Source: Cohnella nanjingensis
GTDB lineage: Bacteria; Bacillota; Bacilli; Paenibacillales; Paenibacillaceae
Length of the DNA: 64,000 bases
Assembly: GCF_014212125.1 (NCBI RefSeq)
Contig: NZ_JACJVP010000023.1
Span: 109,775 to 173,774, forward strand
Direction: 5' to 3'
The stretch's first letter is position 1; the number at the start of each line of letters is the position of its first letter. The position numbers and the translations under genes are program-made. The notes under the pieces were generated by a model. The model ran no database searches and was not told the DNA's origin. It saw only the letters and a list, made by a program, of their open reading frames with translations. This document shows, one piece after another, positions 39,734-49,413 of the stretch.

Positions 39734-41242
39734 CTAGGCCTTGCAGGATACTTGCTCGCTGGACATCGTGCCTGTCGTGACGTTGCGGTCGAAGACGAGC
39801 CGGGCGCACGTTCCGGTGACCTCGTAAGACCGCTCCACGCGCGCCGGATTCCTCGTCTCGACGGACTCGTTGTTCACGACCGTCGCATCGTCGCAATTCT
39901 GGAGCAGCAGATTGTCGACGTTCGGCCGCGCATCGGCATTGTTGTCCTGTAAGCGGTTGCCCCAAATCACGAGCCGATGCCCGTTCGTCGCCACGAGGCC
40001 ATACTCGCCGTTCTCCTCGAACCGGTTGTTCGTCACCGTGCAGCCGTCGGCTTGCAGGTCGAGTCCGGAGCCCCGGCTCTTCGCGACCGTGTTGTCGTGG
40101 ATCAGCGTCTCGTCGGCCGTCACGCTTAAGCCCCGCCCGGCGCTCTCCGTCACGCTGTTGCCGATGATGGACACTTCGCTCGCCCCCTTCGCGATCTCGA
40201 TGCCGAACGGATTGCCCACCTTGGCATTGCGGGAGCCCGCGCGCGTCACGCGATTGCCCCGGACGAGGGTCCGGCTCGCGGGGAACGTATCGTAGTGGGT
40301 ATCCTGCACGACGAGGATGCCGCTGGACGACGTGTCTTCGATCGCGTTGTCGAGGATGTCGACCTGATTGCCGCCCGCATGGGCGATTCCCCGCGACGCC
40401 GACTGCGCGATCTTGTTCCCCTTGATCGTGATCCGTTCGCAGGCCAGGCCCTGCTGCTTGTAGCTCACCACGGCGATCGCGTCGTCGCCCGTGCCGGACA
40501 GCGTATTGTTCTCGATCAGAATATCCGTAGAACCGCCCGTAATATGGATGCCGTCCGCCAGCGTATCGCGGATCGTATTGTTCCGGATGATGCCGTTGCG
40601 CACCTGCCCCCGGACCATGATCCCTTTGGCGTTGCCCAGCACCTTCTCGATGAGGAATTCGGACGCCTTCGTCGAGACGTAGATGCCTTCGTCCTGATCG
40701 TTGCGCACGCCGCCCTTCGCCCCTAGCGAGATCTGCAGATTGCGGACGCCGTTGCGGACGCCGCCGCGGATCTCGACGACCCGCAGCGGATGCTTCGTCA
40801 TGCGCAGTTCCGCTTCCCATCCGACGCCTTCGAGCACGACGTTGTTCTTCTTCAGCACGATGGTATTGCTTACGAGATAGACGCCCTTAGGCAGGTAGAC
40901 GACGCCCCCGCCGCTCGCGCCCGCCTTGTCGACCGCAGCTTGGATGGCCGCCGTATCGTCGGCTTTGCCGTTGCCTCTGGCCCCGTATGCGGTCACGACG
41001 AACTTCTGGGCGGTCTTGTCGTCCACGGAGACGACCGGCAGCGCGTTCGGCTGGATGCGCGAGAGGTCCGGTGCGTACGAGAGCTGCTCCCGCCCCTCCC
41101 CGGGGGAGAGACGGGAGCGATCGAAGTAGGCGTAAGCCGCGGCCGCCGCGGCGGCGATCGCGAGGAAGGCCAGCGTCCCGTAGAGATACGCGCTCCAGGC
41201 CGTTCGTCCGCTTCGCAGGGATCTTCCTTGACGGAGGTTCAT
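39734..41242 (-). CDS. Membrane-anchored right-handed beta-helix protein
   Basis: A 502-residue protein with a single N-terminal hydrophobic span (about residues 18-40, LYGTLAFLAIAAAAAAAYAYF) and an extracytoplasmic beta-helix. FVVTAYGARGNGKADDTAAIQAAVDKA is the pectate-lyase-3 start. From about residue 150 there are many turns of the N-x-I-x-x-N type (IIRNNTIRDTLADGIHI, ITIKGNKIAQSASRGI), resembling NosD/AlgG-like beta-helices. Such proteins are lyases or C5-epimerases of uronic-acid polymers, so with Ugd in the same operon a polyuronide substrate is plausible. Catalytic residues cannot be assigned. Last gene of the operon; two bases from wzx. Confidence 0.82.
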   Translation of the reverse strand: MNLRQGRSLRSGRTAWSAYLYGTLAFLAIAAAAAAAYAYFDRSRLSPGEGREQLSYAPDLSRIQPNALPVVSVDDKTAQKFVVTAYGARGNGKADDTAAIQAAVDKAGASGGGVVYLPKGVYLVSNTIVLKKNNVVLEGVGWEAELRMTKHPLRVVEIRGGVRNGVRNLQISLGAKGGVRNDQDEGIYVSTKASEFLIEKVLGNAKGIMVRGQVRNGIIRNNTIRDTLADGIHITGGSTDILIENNTLSGTGDDAIAVVSYKQQGLACERITIKGNKIAQSASRGIAHAGGNQVDILDNAIEDTSSSGILVVQDTHYDTFPASRTLVRGNRVTRAGSRNAKVGNPFGIEIAKGASEVSIIGNSVTESAGRGLSVTADETLIHDNTVAKSRGSGLDLQADGCTVTNNRFEENGEYGLVATNGHRLVIWGNRLQDNNADARPNVDNLLLQNCDDATVVNNESVETRNPARVERSYEVTGTCARLVFDRNVTTGTMSSEQVSCKA

Positions 41243-41244
41243 GG

Positions 41245-42711
41245 TCACGTCCCTTTCTTGAATGGCCTGGCGCGCAGCCGCTGCTTGACGTCCTGGACCA
41301 AGCTGCGGTTAAAGCCGTAGATCAAGGCCCCGTACAGAACCACCCCGAAGGCCAGCTGCAGGGCGACGATGAGCAGATCGGAATCGAGGCGGCTCACCGC
41401 CGCGCCGAGCGCGAATACCCCGATCGCCATCAGCGTGCTGTAGAGGACGCCGGGCATCATGCTGCGGCAGTATGCCGCGAAGCAATTCCCGATGGCGATT
41501 CGGATCGACTGGTAATAGTTCACCAGCACGATCAACGCTTGCGCGATCAAGTAAGCGTAGGCGACGCCGAGCGCGCCGTTCAGCCGGGCGCCCAGCCACA
41601 GGGACGGCAACAGAATCGCGAAGCACAGGATCGAATAGTAGAATCGCGTGTTCGCCCGGCCGATCGCGAGGAGCAGGCTGTGCGTCGGGATGACCGCGGA
41701 GCGGACCAGGAACATGATGGCGAGAATCTGAACCATCAGAATGCTGTCCGTCCATTGCTTGCCGAAGGCGAACGGAACGAGATACGGCGCCGTCACCGCC
41801 AATCCCAGATAGATCGGACCCGTCACGTAGCTGATCATCTCCGTGATCTGCAGATAGCCCTTGCGGAGCAGCGAGGATTGGTCTTGGATCTTCGCGAGCA
41901 GCGGCAGAGAGATCTGGGAGACGAGCGGGCTCAGCTTCTGCATCGGCATGATGCACAGCTGGTAGGCGAACGTATAGTAGCCCAGCTTCTCCGCGCCGAT
42001 CATCGGCCCCAGGATGAGATAGTCGATATTGGTCATGAACGACTGAATCATGCCCGACCCCATCTGATAGACCCCGAAGCTGAGATACCCTTTGAGATCC
42101 TCCATGCGCAAGCGCAAGCCCGGCGGCCAGATGCGCCACCCCGCGACCGCGAGGCACAGCGCCTTGAACAGGGCGTTCGCCAAGTAGGATCCGACGAGCG
42201 CGTAGACGCCGAAGCCCAGGTAGGCGCCGATGAAGACGGTCGCGAAGCCTACGGCGTAGGAGGCGATGTCCACCTTGGCCAAATACGCGAAGCGCAGCTC
42301 CTTTTGGAAGAGCACCTGGAACTGCTGCCCGATCGCGGGGAAGAAGCAGAGCAGCGCCATCCACCTCATGGGGCCGACCAGCTGAGGCTCCTGATAGTAA
42401 TAGGCCGCGACGGGAGCGAGCAGCCACACCGCGAGGGCGATCGCCGCGCCTGCGCCCAGGTTCAGCAGATACAGGCTGGAGAGCTCGTTCTTCGTCACGC
42501 GCTGACGATGGATGATGGCGTTGGAGATCCCGAAGTCGCTCATCGCGATCGCGACCATGACGACGACCATGATCATGCTGATGAGTCCGTAGTCTTCCGG
42601 AGAGAGCATCCGGGAGATCGTCACCACTTGGGCCAGCTGAATGACGGTGGAGACCGCCGTGGCGAGACTCGACCACTTGGCCGCGTTTATTCCTCGTACT
42701 CTTAACGACAT
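41245..42711 (-). CDS. wzx: Polysaccharide repeat-unit flippase (Wzx/WzxC type)
   Basis: A 488-residue MOP-superfamily transporter with about 14 helices. It starts LRVRGINAAKWSSLATAVSTVIQLAQVV and continues ISRMLSPEDYGLISMIMVVV and ISNAIIHRQRVTKNELSSLYLLNL, the pattern of WzxC-like proteins from colanic acid and teichuronic acid loci. It would move undecaprenyl-linked repeat units to the outer face for the Wzy polymerase encoded three genes upstream. It has clearly different ancestry from the MurJ-type protein of the first locus. Confidence 0.92.
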   Translation of the reverse strand: MSLRVRGINAAKWSSLATAVSTVIQLAQVVTISRMLSPEDYGLISMIMVVVMVAIAMSDFGISNAIIHRQRVTKNELSSLYLLNLGAGAAIALAVWLLAPVAAYYYQEPQLVGPMRWMALLCFFPAIGQQFQVLFQKELRFAYLAKVDIASYAVGFATVFIGAYLGFGVYALVGSYLANALFKALCLAVAGWRIWPPGLRLRMEDLKGYLSFGVYQMGSGMIQSFMTNIDYLILGPMIGAEKLGYYTFAYQLCIMPMQKLSPLVSQISLPLLAKIQDQSSLLRKGYLQITEMISYVTGPIYLGLAVTAPYLVPFAFGKQWTDSILMVQILAIMFLVRSAVIPTHSLLLAIGRANTRFYYSILCFAILLPSLWLGARLNGALGVAYAYLIAQALIVLVNYYQSIRIAIGNCFAAYCRSMMPGVLYSTLMAIGVFALGAAVSRLDSDLLIVALQLAFGVVLYGALIYGFNRSLVQDVKQRLRARPFKKGT

Positions 42712-42769
42712 AGGCTACCCTCATTCTTCATCCGCGATCGCGGAGCCCGGAATTCCCGGACGCCGGAAG

Positions 42770-44041
42770 TCAGATGATTTTCTTCTTGATATAGAGGAAC
42801 AGCGGATGGGGGATGAGATCCTTGAGCGTCTTCATGACGCTTCGCTTCTTCTTGAACGCCGGCAGGTCCAGCCGCTGCAGCCATTCGAAGAACGCCCGGT
42901 CCTCCTCGCGGAGGGACGCCCGGTTCGCGATGCCGCGGTCGCGGATCTCGGACCAATACTCCACCCGGAGAGCGTTGGACGGCAGCCACTGCGGAAGCTG
43001 CTCCCTTAAGTAGACAAAGGTATCTTCGCGCACCGGGAACCCGGCCTCCCGCGGATCGATCCCTTCGGCGGCGAGCGCGGACGCCGTCCGGAGGCACTTC
43101 TCGCAGCGGCAGCAGTTGCCGTACGACTGATTCGACCAGCAGACGCGGATATTCAACTTTTGGCCGGTCGCGCGGATGTAATCCGCGATCAAGCCGACCT
43201 TGTCCTGGCGGGTCAGCTCCTCCCCTTCGAGCTGCACCCGCGTCCCGGCCCACTGAATCCGGTTGTTGATCATCGTGTTCGAGCCGTCCGGGATCGCCTC
43301 CGCCAGCTTCGGGGGCAGCGCCGACGGGACGTACAGCCGGCGAATGCCGAGCCGGTAGGCGAGCGGCGCGCACAGGCCGACCATGCCGATGCCGTGCTGG
43401 ATGCCCGGCCACCAGCCGTGCGTGAAACGCCCGTAGTTGAAGGCGATCAGCTCCTCGTTCAGGAACGTGCGGAGGCTCGACTTGACGAACAGGCTCTCGA
43501 TGCCGTTCAACCGTCCGAACATCTCGTTGTACCATTGGACCTCGTGCCAGATCTGCGGATAGCCGAAGCCGATATCTCCGCCCCAGATGGTGATGAAGTA
43601 CGGTTTCTCATCCTTCTTGCGAATGAAGGTGCCGAGCGAGTCGACGCCTCCGCTGAAGAAAGCCGCCGAACGCTCGGGCGACTCGGGCGCCGGATCGTCC
43701 GTCAATTGCCCCACGTGAAGCTCCCCGCCGAACCTCAGACGGGGATACAGCTTCGCGAACGAGGCCCTCGCCTGCCGGAGGCTCTCGTAGAATCCCCGGT
43801 CGAGCCGCTCCACGTAGACGTCCGCTCCCGCGATCCAGGCGACCGGGCAGAGATTCGCCAGCAAGGGGATGACCAGAATGCCTTCGGGCACGCCGACGAT
43901 ATCGCGGTCGTACTCGACGAAGAACGGCTCTCCCGAGAAGAACCGGCTGACCTTGGCGCCGTAGGCGACTTCGTATTGAATCCTGCGATGGGCTGAGACC
44001 TCGACTTTGCGGACTTCGATCCGGTAATCTGCCGTCGTCAT
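42770..44041 (-). CDS. PP-loop ATP pyrophosphatase-like protein (QueC/ExsB-related), function unknown
   Basis: A 423-residue protein with the PP-loop SGGVDSLGTF at about residue 127, the adenylating motif of N-type ATP pyrophosphatases. Later comes a Cys cluster, SNQSYGNCCRCEKCLRT (about residue 312), like the zinc site of QueC. The first 120 residues and the C-terminal 80 are not QueC-like, and no other queuosine gene is near. Similar proteins occur in exopolysaccharide loci, but I know of no established role. It might activate a carboxylate, such as a uronic acid, for amide formation. The ATG at 44041 has AGGAGG seven bases upstream. Confidence 0.75.
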   Translation of the reverse strand: MTTADYRIEVRKVEVSAHRRIQYEVAYGAKVSRFFSGEPFFVEYDRDIVGVPEGILVIPLLANLCPVAWIAGADVYVERLDRGFYESLRQARASFAKLYPRLRFGGELHVGQLTDDPAPESPERSAAFFSGGVDSLGTFIRKKDEKPYFITIWGGDIGFGYPQIWHEVQWYNEMFGRLNGIESLFVKSSLRTFLNEELIAFNYGRFTHGWWPGIQHGIGMVGLCAPLAYRLGIRRLYVPSALPPKLAEAIPDGSNTMINNRIQWAGTRVQLEGEELTRQDKVGLIADYIRATGQKLNIRVCWSNQSYGNCCRCEKCLRTASALAAEGIDPREAGFPVREDTFVYLREQLPQWLPSNALRVEYWSEIRDRGIANRASLREEDRAFFEWLQRLDLPAFKKKRSVMKTLKDLIPHPLFLYIKKKII

Positions 44042-44061
44042 GCGTATCCCTCCTATGAGAT

Positions 44062-45105
44062 TCAAACCGGAAGCGATGGCTTCCCGCTCCCGCTCTTCCC
44101 GATGGCGAACCCGAAGTAGCGGTTCGCGACGTACACCAGCGGACTGGCGACGAGCAGCACCCCGGCGGCATAGGCGATCGCCCACGCGGCCGTTCGGGTA
44201 TCCGCCAGCGCCAGATGCAAGACGTAGACCACGATCGCTTTGACGAAGGACAGCAGGAGCATATGCGTCGCCATGATGAACAGCGAGTTCTCCCCCAGGA
44301 ACCGCAGCGCGCCCGACCGGCGAACGAACTGCGCCAGGAGGAACAGGGCCGCTACCCCGGCGAACGCCGCCAGATAGAAGTAGACATAGTTGCCGTAGCG
44401 GTTCAGGTTCATGTCGACTCTCCCGTTGGCCTCGCTGAGGAAATACCCGGCCAGCGCGCAGGCGGCCAGCGCGGCCGCCCGCACGGGCGCGGCGGAGAAC
44501 GCGTCAAGCGAATGCGCGTGGCGCTTGGCCAAGTGGCCGATGCCGTAGAAGACGATCGCCGTTAGCGCCACGTCCGCGCCCCAAGGCAGGCGAACCGGCA
44601 TGTACAAGCTGTCGAGATAGCCGGCGGCCGACAGCGCGAGGAGCGCAAGCCACAGATAGCGCTCCCGGCGGATAAGCTTGGATAGGCCGAAAAATCCGAT
44701 CTCGACGAGGAACAGGCACGGGAGGAACCAGAGCGGCGTATTGAAGATCAGCCAATGCCCGTGTCCGTTCGCGTAGAAGATACCGAGCAGCGGTTGCAGC
44801 AGCGGAATGTCCAGATCGGCGTCGGCCCCGAACTTTCGGCCCGCTCCCAGCCAGAACCCGTAACTCAGGACGGCGAAGACGAGATAGGGGACGAGCAGCG
44901 ACTTCGTTTTTCTCGCCGCATACGTCTTGAAGTCGTACTTCCCGGCCGTGAACAAATAGCCCGAGATGACGAAGAAGAGCGGCATATGGAACGAGAAGAC
45001 GTAATTCGTCGCCGCGCGGGACGTGGAGCCCGTATGGCCCAGGACGACGAGGAGAATGCCGATTCCTTTGGCGACGTCCAGCCAGTCAATGCGTCTTGGC
45101 GGCAT
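44062..45105 (-). CDS. Acyltransferase 3 family membrane protein (polysaccharide O-acetylase)
   Basis: A 347-residue protein with about ten membrane helices. RIDWLDVAKGIGILLVVLGHTGSTS carries the D-x-x-K-G-I...H motif of the fucose 4-O-acetylase/YcfT branch, and FSFHMPLFFVISGYLF is the second family motif. In an operon making a probably fucose-containing polymer, O-acetylation of fucose or another sugar is the likely job. Unlike the acyltransferase at 30157 it has the GC-rich base composition of its neighbours. It overlaps the polymerase gene by 20 bases. Confidence 0.9.
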   Translation of the reverse strand: MPPRRIDWLDVAKGIGILLVVLGHTGSTSRAATNYVFSFHMPLFFVISGYLFTAGKYDFKTYAARKTKSLLVPYLVFAVLSYGFWLGAGRKFGADADLDIPLLQPLLGIFYANGHGHWLIFNTPLWFLPCLFLVEIGFFGLSKLIRRERYLWLALLALSAAGYLDSLYMPVRLPWGADVALTAIVFYGIGHLAKRHAHSLDAFSAAPVRAAALAACALAGYFLSEANGRVDMNLNRYGNYVYFYLAAFAGVAALFLLAQFVRRSGALRFLGENSLFIMATHMLLLSFVKAIVVYVLHLALADTRTAAWAIAYAAGVLLVASPLVYVANRYFGFAIGKSGSGKPSLPV

Positions 45106-46360
45106 ACAGCGGCCTCCCTCGGCTTTGTTGGAAGGATAGGAACAAGTAACGCAAGACGAGATAGAGCAGCGGGTAGAACACCCGGTTGTCGAACAGGTAG
45201 TGGACGCGGTAGCTCTCCAGGAGCGAGAAGAAGACCGTCGGGTAGATCATCATCCAGCCGACCTCGTACTGCCGGACGCCCTTGAACGCCATGCCGAGGA
45301 ACCAACCGTAGAGGACGGCATAGACGACGTACAGGTAGCCGACGTCCGCGAAGATCTCGCCGAAGTAGCCCATGTTCGTATAATCCGCCGCCGAGTAGGG
45401 ACTGGCTTTGACGTTCTTGTAGGCTTGCAGGGCGTCGTTCATATGGAGGAAGGAGCGGACCGCGGATTCCGGCACCACCGTGTAGAGAAAGTTGATCCAT
45501 CCGTTGAACAGCAGCGTAGGAAAGCCGAACGTCCTCCCGGACAAGTCCACCATCGCCATCGAATGATTGACGCTGGAGCTGATATAGTCCAGGAACCGGC
45601 CGAGCCCATACCCGTATACGCCCTCCTGCGCGAAGCCGTTCTTGGCGTAGAATTGGTAGCTGCGCAATCCCTCGGCCGCGGAGAAGAACAGGACGACGGC
45701 GGCGACCGCCAGCACGACCTTGGTCAACGTGACCCGGATGCGCCCGAACAGCACGGCGACGACGACGATCGGGACGATCACTTCGAGCAGCGCGATCCGT
45801 TCGGAGAACAGCAGCCCGCGCAGCGTGCCGGGGAACAGGATGAACGCCCACAGCCAGACGCTCCCCTTGCGCTTCAGCCCGAACACATGTATCGCGTACA
45901 GGGACGAGGCGAGCATGCCGAGCTGCGTCAGCGTCGTGACGCCCGAGATGCCCGTGACGTTCACGATCTGCTCCTTGAACTTCAGAATGTTCTGCTCGAC
46001 GAAGACCAGCCGGAAGACGGGCCCGGCTCCTGCATAGGCCACGATGCGGGCGATCCAGAGCAGCTGCGCCGCGAAGGCGACGGCCGCGAGCGCGACCGCT
46101 TCGCGCCGGAGCGCGTTCCCCTTCTCGTGCGCGCGTCTGAACCGATCCAGCGGCGCCTCCCCGGGACGGGCGAGACTGAGCTTCTCCGTGAAAAAGCAGC
46201 AGACGAAAATGAGCGCGTAGAAGAGCAGATAGTTGAACATGGCGTTCGCGGAAACGTACTTCTCGTAAGCGAACAAGGGCTTGTAGAAGATCCAGACCGC
46301 CGTGCTAACGGTAACGACTAGAACCAACAGCAGCCTGGGATTTAACATCCTCATATTCAT
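45086..46360 (-). CDS. wzy: Oligosaccharide repeat-unit polymerase (Wzy type)
   Basis: A 424-residue membrane protein with about ten to twelve hydrophobic segments. The conserved features are FLYTVVPESAVRSFL and the block SAADYTNMGYFGEIFADVGYLYVVYAVLYGWFLG, typical of O-antigen polymerase-like proteins. It lies between a glycosyltransferase and an acyltransferase and is the only polymerase of this operon. The ATG at 46360 is chosen for GGAG nine bases upstream. Its start overlaps the end of the preceding glycosyltransferase gene by 56 bases. Confidence 0.8.
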   Translation of the reverse strand: MNMRMLNPRLLLVLVVTVSTAVWIFYKPLFAYEKYVSANAMFNYLLFYALIFVCCFFTEKLSLARPGEAPLDRFRRAHEKGNALRREAVALAAVAFAAQLLWIARIVAYAGAGPVFRLVFVEQNILKFKEQIVNVTGISGVTTLTQLGMLASSLYAIHVFGLKRKGSVWLWAFILFPGTLRGLLFSERIALLEVIVPIVVVAVLFGRIRVTLTKVVLAVAAVVLFFSAAEGLRSYQFYAKNGFAQEGVYGYGLGRFLDYISSSVNHSMAMVDLSGRTFGFPTLLFNGWINFLYTVVPESAVRSFLHMNDALQAYKNVKASPYSAADYTNMGYFGEIFADVGYLYVVYAVLYGWFLGMAFKGVRQYEVGWMMIYPTVFFSLLESYRVHYLFDNRVFYPLLYLVLRYLFLSFQQSRGRPLYAAKTH

Positions 46361-47501
46361 AAGAACCATCTCCGCCGTTAAGGGTGAACTTGACGATCTG
46401 GTCATCGACGTACCGGGCGAACCGCTCGCGGAACTCGGCGTCCGAGAAGCGCATCGCGTTGGCCCGGCAGCTGCGGTATTGGATCCGGTGCTCGTTCGTC
46501 TCGAACGCCTCGACGGCGCCGATCAGCGCCTCGGCCGTCTGCCGCTCGAAAAAGACCCCCGTCGGCTCTTCGCGGTCCAGCCCCCGGACCGTCTCCAGCG
46601 CGCCTCCCTTGGCGTACGCGATCACCGGCGTTCCGCACGATTGCGCTTCGACGGGAGCGATGCCGAAGTCTTCCTCCGCCGCGAAGACGAACGCCCGCGC
46701 CTGCTGCATATGCCGGCGCAGCGTCTCGGCGGGTTGATACCCGAGCAGCGTGACGTTGGGCTTGGCCTTGGCCTTGATCTTGGCGAACTCCGGTCCGTCG
46801 CCGATGACGATCAGCTTCTTGTCCGGCATGGCGGAGAACGCTTCGACGATCAGATCGATCTTCTTGTAGGGAACCATGCGGGAAGCCGTTAAATAATAGT
46901 CCTCCTTCCGGTCGCACAGCGTGAATTGATCGACATGGACGGGCGGGTAGATGACGGTAGCTTCGCGCCGGTACACTTTCCAGATGCGTCTGGCGATATA
47001 CCTGGAGTTGGCTACGATCGCGTTCACGCCGTTCGCCGTCCGCGCATCCCACATCCGCATCCGGTGCAGCATCCACTTGGCCGCGCCGCCCTTCAGCCCC
47101 CGGGTCAAGCCGGATTCGTTCAAGTACTGGTGCTGCAGATCCCAAGCGTACCGAATCGGCGTATGTACGTACGAGATATGCAGCTGATCGGGGCCGGTAA
47201 TGACGCCCTTGGCCACCGCGTAGGAGCTGGAGAGGATGAGGTCGTATCCCGCCAGGTTGAACTGCTCGATCGCGAGCGGCATGAGCGCGAGGTAGTGGCG
47301 GAACTTCGTGCGGGCGAACGGCAAATTCTGAATGAATGAAGTGCGGACCGGCTTGTGGCAGATAAAGTGGCGATGCTGGTCGGGGAGGAAGTCGACGATG
47401 CTGAAGAGATCGGCGTCGGGATAAAGCAGGAGCAGCTGCTCGAGCACCTTCTCCGCGCCCGCGTAGACGACGAGCCAATCATGGACAATGGCCACTTTCA
47501 T
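46305..47501 (-). CDS. Family 4 glycosyltransferase (WbaZ/mannosyltransferase-like)
   Basis: MKVAIVHDWLVVYAGAEKVLEQLL and the long motif ISYVHTPIRYAWDLQHQYL are diagnostic for the WbaZ/MtfB branch of GT4, which often transfers mannose or a related GDP-sugar. The donor domain has ASRMVPYKKIDLIVEAF and EEDFGIAPVEAQSCGTPVIAYAKGGALETV. 398 residues, overlapping both neighbours. A GDP-sugar donor agrees with manC, gmd and fcl in the adjacent operon. Confidence 0.92.
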   Translation of the reverse strand: MKVAIVHDWLVVYAGAEKVLEQLLLLYPDADLFSIVDFLPDQHRHFICHKPVRTSFIQNLPFARTKFRHYLALMPLAIEQFNLAGYDLILSSSYAVAKGVITGPDQLHISYVHTPIRYAWDLQHQYLNESGLTRGLKGGAAKWMLHRMRMWDARTANGVNAIVANSRYIARRIWKVYRREATVIYPPVHVDQFTLCDRKEDYYLTASRMVPYKKIDLIVEAFSAMPDKKLIVIGDGPEFAKIKAKAKPNVTLLGYQPAETLRRHMQQARAFVFAAEEDFGIAPVEAQSCGTPVIAYAKGGALETVRGLDREEPTGVFFERQTAEALIGAVEAFETNEHRIQYRSCRANAMRFSDAEFRERFARYVDDQIVKFTLNGGDGSYEYEDVKSQAAVGSSRYR

Positions 47502-48586
47502 CGCTGAACCGCCTCCTTAATGACATCTAGCGTCTGACGCGCGCAGCGGTCCCAGCTGAACGCGGCCGCGCGCCGGTACCCGCTCTCCCGAAGCGACTGG
47601 CGCAGCTCGGCGTCTCCCATCGCCATCTCGATCGTACGCGCGATATCCCCGGGATCGTGCGGATCGAAGTACAAGCCGGCGTCCCCGCATACCTCCGGCA
47701 TCGATGCGGCCGCCGATACGAGAATCGGCGCCCCGCACGCCATCGCTTCGAGCGGCGGCAGTCCGAAGCCTTCGTAGTAGGAGGGGAAGACGAAGCAGGC
47801 GGCCCCTTCGAACAGCGCCTTTAGCTCTTCGTCCGTCACATAGCCGACCCACTTGATCTTCTCCGCTCCCCGCATGTCCATCGGCCCGAACACCTTGGCA
47901 TTCCTGGCGCCGGCGATGACGATCTCGTAATCCCGCTCCCCCAGCAGTTCGATGGCCCGCGCGATGCCGGCGAAGTTCTTGTACGGGTTCATGCTGCTGA
48001 CGGCCAAGATGTAGGCTTTGGGCTTCAAGCCGTGTCTCGCATAGACGCCCGCGTCCGCTTGAACCTCCTGCATATGCTCCTTGCCCAGCGATACGACATG
48101 AATCTTGTGCTCCTTCACGCGGCAATGCTGCATGAGCTGGGACTTGGAGAATTGGGAGACGGTGATGATCTTCCGCGCCCGTCTGCCGAGGCCGTTCTGG
48201 ATGATCTTGTAGGCGTTGCGAAAAGCGAACGTAAACGAGGCGGGATGTTCGTAGACCGCCGTGTCGTGAATCGTCGCGATCTGGTCCCGCGCCGCCAAGG
48301 GACCGGTATTGCAGAGGTTCACGAGCAGGCCGTCCCTCGCCCGGTACGGCAGCACGAACTGCTCCCAGGCGTGGCCCTTCAGCCTCCCGACCCGCTCGAT
48401 CTTCATCCGGCGAAGCTCGGGTTCGTGCAGGATGTTCGGCGGCGCGAGCAGGGTGAATCGGCAGCGTCCGGGATCGATCTCCCCTTCGTCGAGGAGACGG
48501 TCCCATTGCTTGACCAGTTCGACCGCGTAACGCTGAACGCCCGTGATCGGCTGCGACAGGAACCGTGCGTTGACATAGACGTTCAT
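47498..48586 (-). CDS. Family 4 glycosyltransferase
   Basis: MNVYVNARFLSQPITGVQRYAVELV is the common N-terminus of a mannosyltransferase-like GT4 branch (WbdA/WsaF-like). TIHDTAVYEHPASFTFAFRN, SSMNPYKNFAGIARAIELL and SYYEGFGLPPLEAMACGAPILVSAAASMPEV follow. 362 residues. The stop and next start overlap (ATGA), and GAGAGG precedes its own ATG at 48586. Confidence 0.93.
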   Translation of the reverse strand: MNVYVNARFLSQPITGVQRYAVELVKQWDRLLDEGEIDPGRCRFTLLAPPNILHEPELRRMKIERVGRLKGHAWEQFVLPYRARDGLLVNLCNTGPLAARDQIATIHDTAVYEHPASFTFAFRNAYKIIQNGLGRRARKIITVSQFSKSQLMQHCRVKEHKIHVVSLGKEHMQEVQADAGVYARHGLKPKAYILAVSSMNPYKNFAGIARAIELLGERDYEIVIAGARNAKVFGPMDMRGAEKIKWVGYVTDEELKALFEGAACFVFPSYYEGFGLPPLEAMACGAPILVSAAASMPEVCGDAGLYFDPHDPGDIARTIEMAMGDAELRQSLRESGYRRAAAFSWDRCARQTLDVIKEAVQR

Positions 48587-49413
48587 AGCATACCTCTCAA
48601 TCGTCCCTTGAAAGAGTTCCAATAATACTGGGACTTCGGGAATTGCCCGGCCGTGCAGAAGATCATCATGCCGATGAACGGTCTGGCCAGCGCGGCGGCT
48701 TTGAATCGGATCGTGTAATTGTGCTTCCGGACGACCTTGCCGAACCCGCAGCCGTACCGGTACGCCCGGTTGATGATCTGCGGCGTGTAATGCAGCAGCG
48801 GATTCGGATGGTTTACCGTAAAGTTCGGGTAGTAGTAAACCTTGCAATGGTCCAGCGCCCGCAGCAGGTAGTCGGTCTCTTCGCCGGAGAGATAGATGGA
48901 GCTCGCGCCGACGCCGATCTCTTCGTCGAAGTCGCCGATCCGCTCCACCGCCGCCCGGCGCAGGAAGATCGTGAACGACACCGCCCGCCGCCAGACGTTG
49001 CGCTTGTCGACGTAGCCTTCGGAGAGATCGAACTTGCCGTTCGCGTCGCGTCCCCCGGCGTCCACCGATCTTCCCGTGACGATATCCCAAGCCGGATGCC
49101 GGTCGAACAGCGCTACCGCCTGCGCCAGGACGCCGGGGTCGTACCAGCAGTCGTCGTCGGGAAAGGTGACGATGTCCCCGGTGACGCGCCGGATGCCGAC
49201 GTTCCGCGCACGGGACAGCCCCCGCTCCGATCGCAGCCGGAGAAGGGGAAAGCGGGATTCATACTTCCGAATCAGCGGAAGGAGCCGCTCGTCTTCGTTC
49301 TGGTCGACCAGGATCAGCTCGAAGTCCCTGTGCGTTTGCAGGTCCAGCTTCTCCAGGAACGCCTCCACCTCGGCGTAGCGTTCCACCGTCGCCAAGATCA
49401 GAGATACTTTCAC
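48583..49413 (-). CDS. Family 2 glycosyltransferase
   Basis: A GT-A enzyme. KVSLILATVERYAEVEAFLEKL and ELILVDQNEDERL form the nucleotide-binding half, TFPDDDCWYDP holds the DxD metal site, and SGEETDYLLRAL is the acidic catalytic region. The C-terminal part is hydrophobic and basic (RFKAAALARPFIGMMIFC), perhaps membrane-associated. 276 residues. The GTG start at 49413 has AGGAGG eight bases upstream, and lies 155 bases inside the preceding open frame. Confidence 0.9.
   Translation of the reverse strand: MKVSLILATVERYAEVEAFLEKLDLQTHRDFELILVDQNEDERLLPLIRKYESRFPLLRLRSERGLSRARNVGIRRVTGDIVTFPDDDCWYDPGVLAQAVALFDRHPAWDIVTGRSVDAGGRDANGKFDLSEGYVDKRNVWRRAVSFTIFLRRAAVERIGDFDEEIGVGASSIYLSGEETDYLLRALDHCKVYYYPNFTVNHPNPLLHYTPQIINRAYRYGCGFGKVVRKHNYTIRFKAAALARPFIGMMIFCTAGQFPKSQYYWNSFKGRLRGML

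Noticed and set aside
42770..44041. Annotation as QueC of queuosine synthesis
   Set aside because: Only the PP-loop and Cys cluster are shared; length and flanking regions differ, and no que genes are near.
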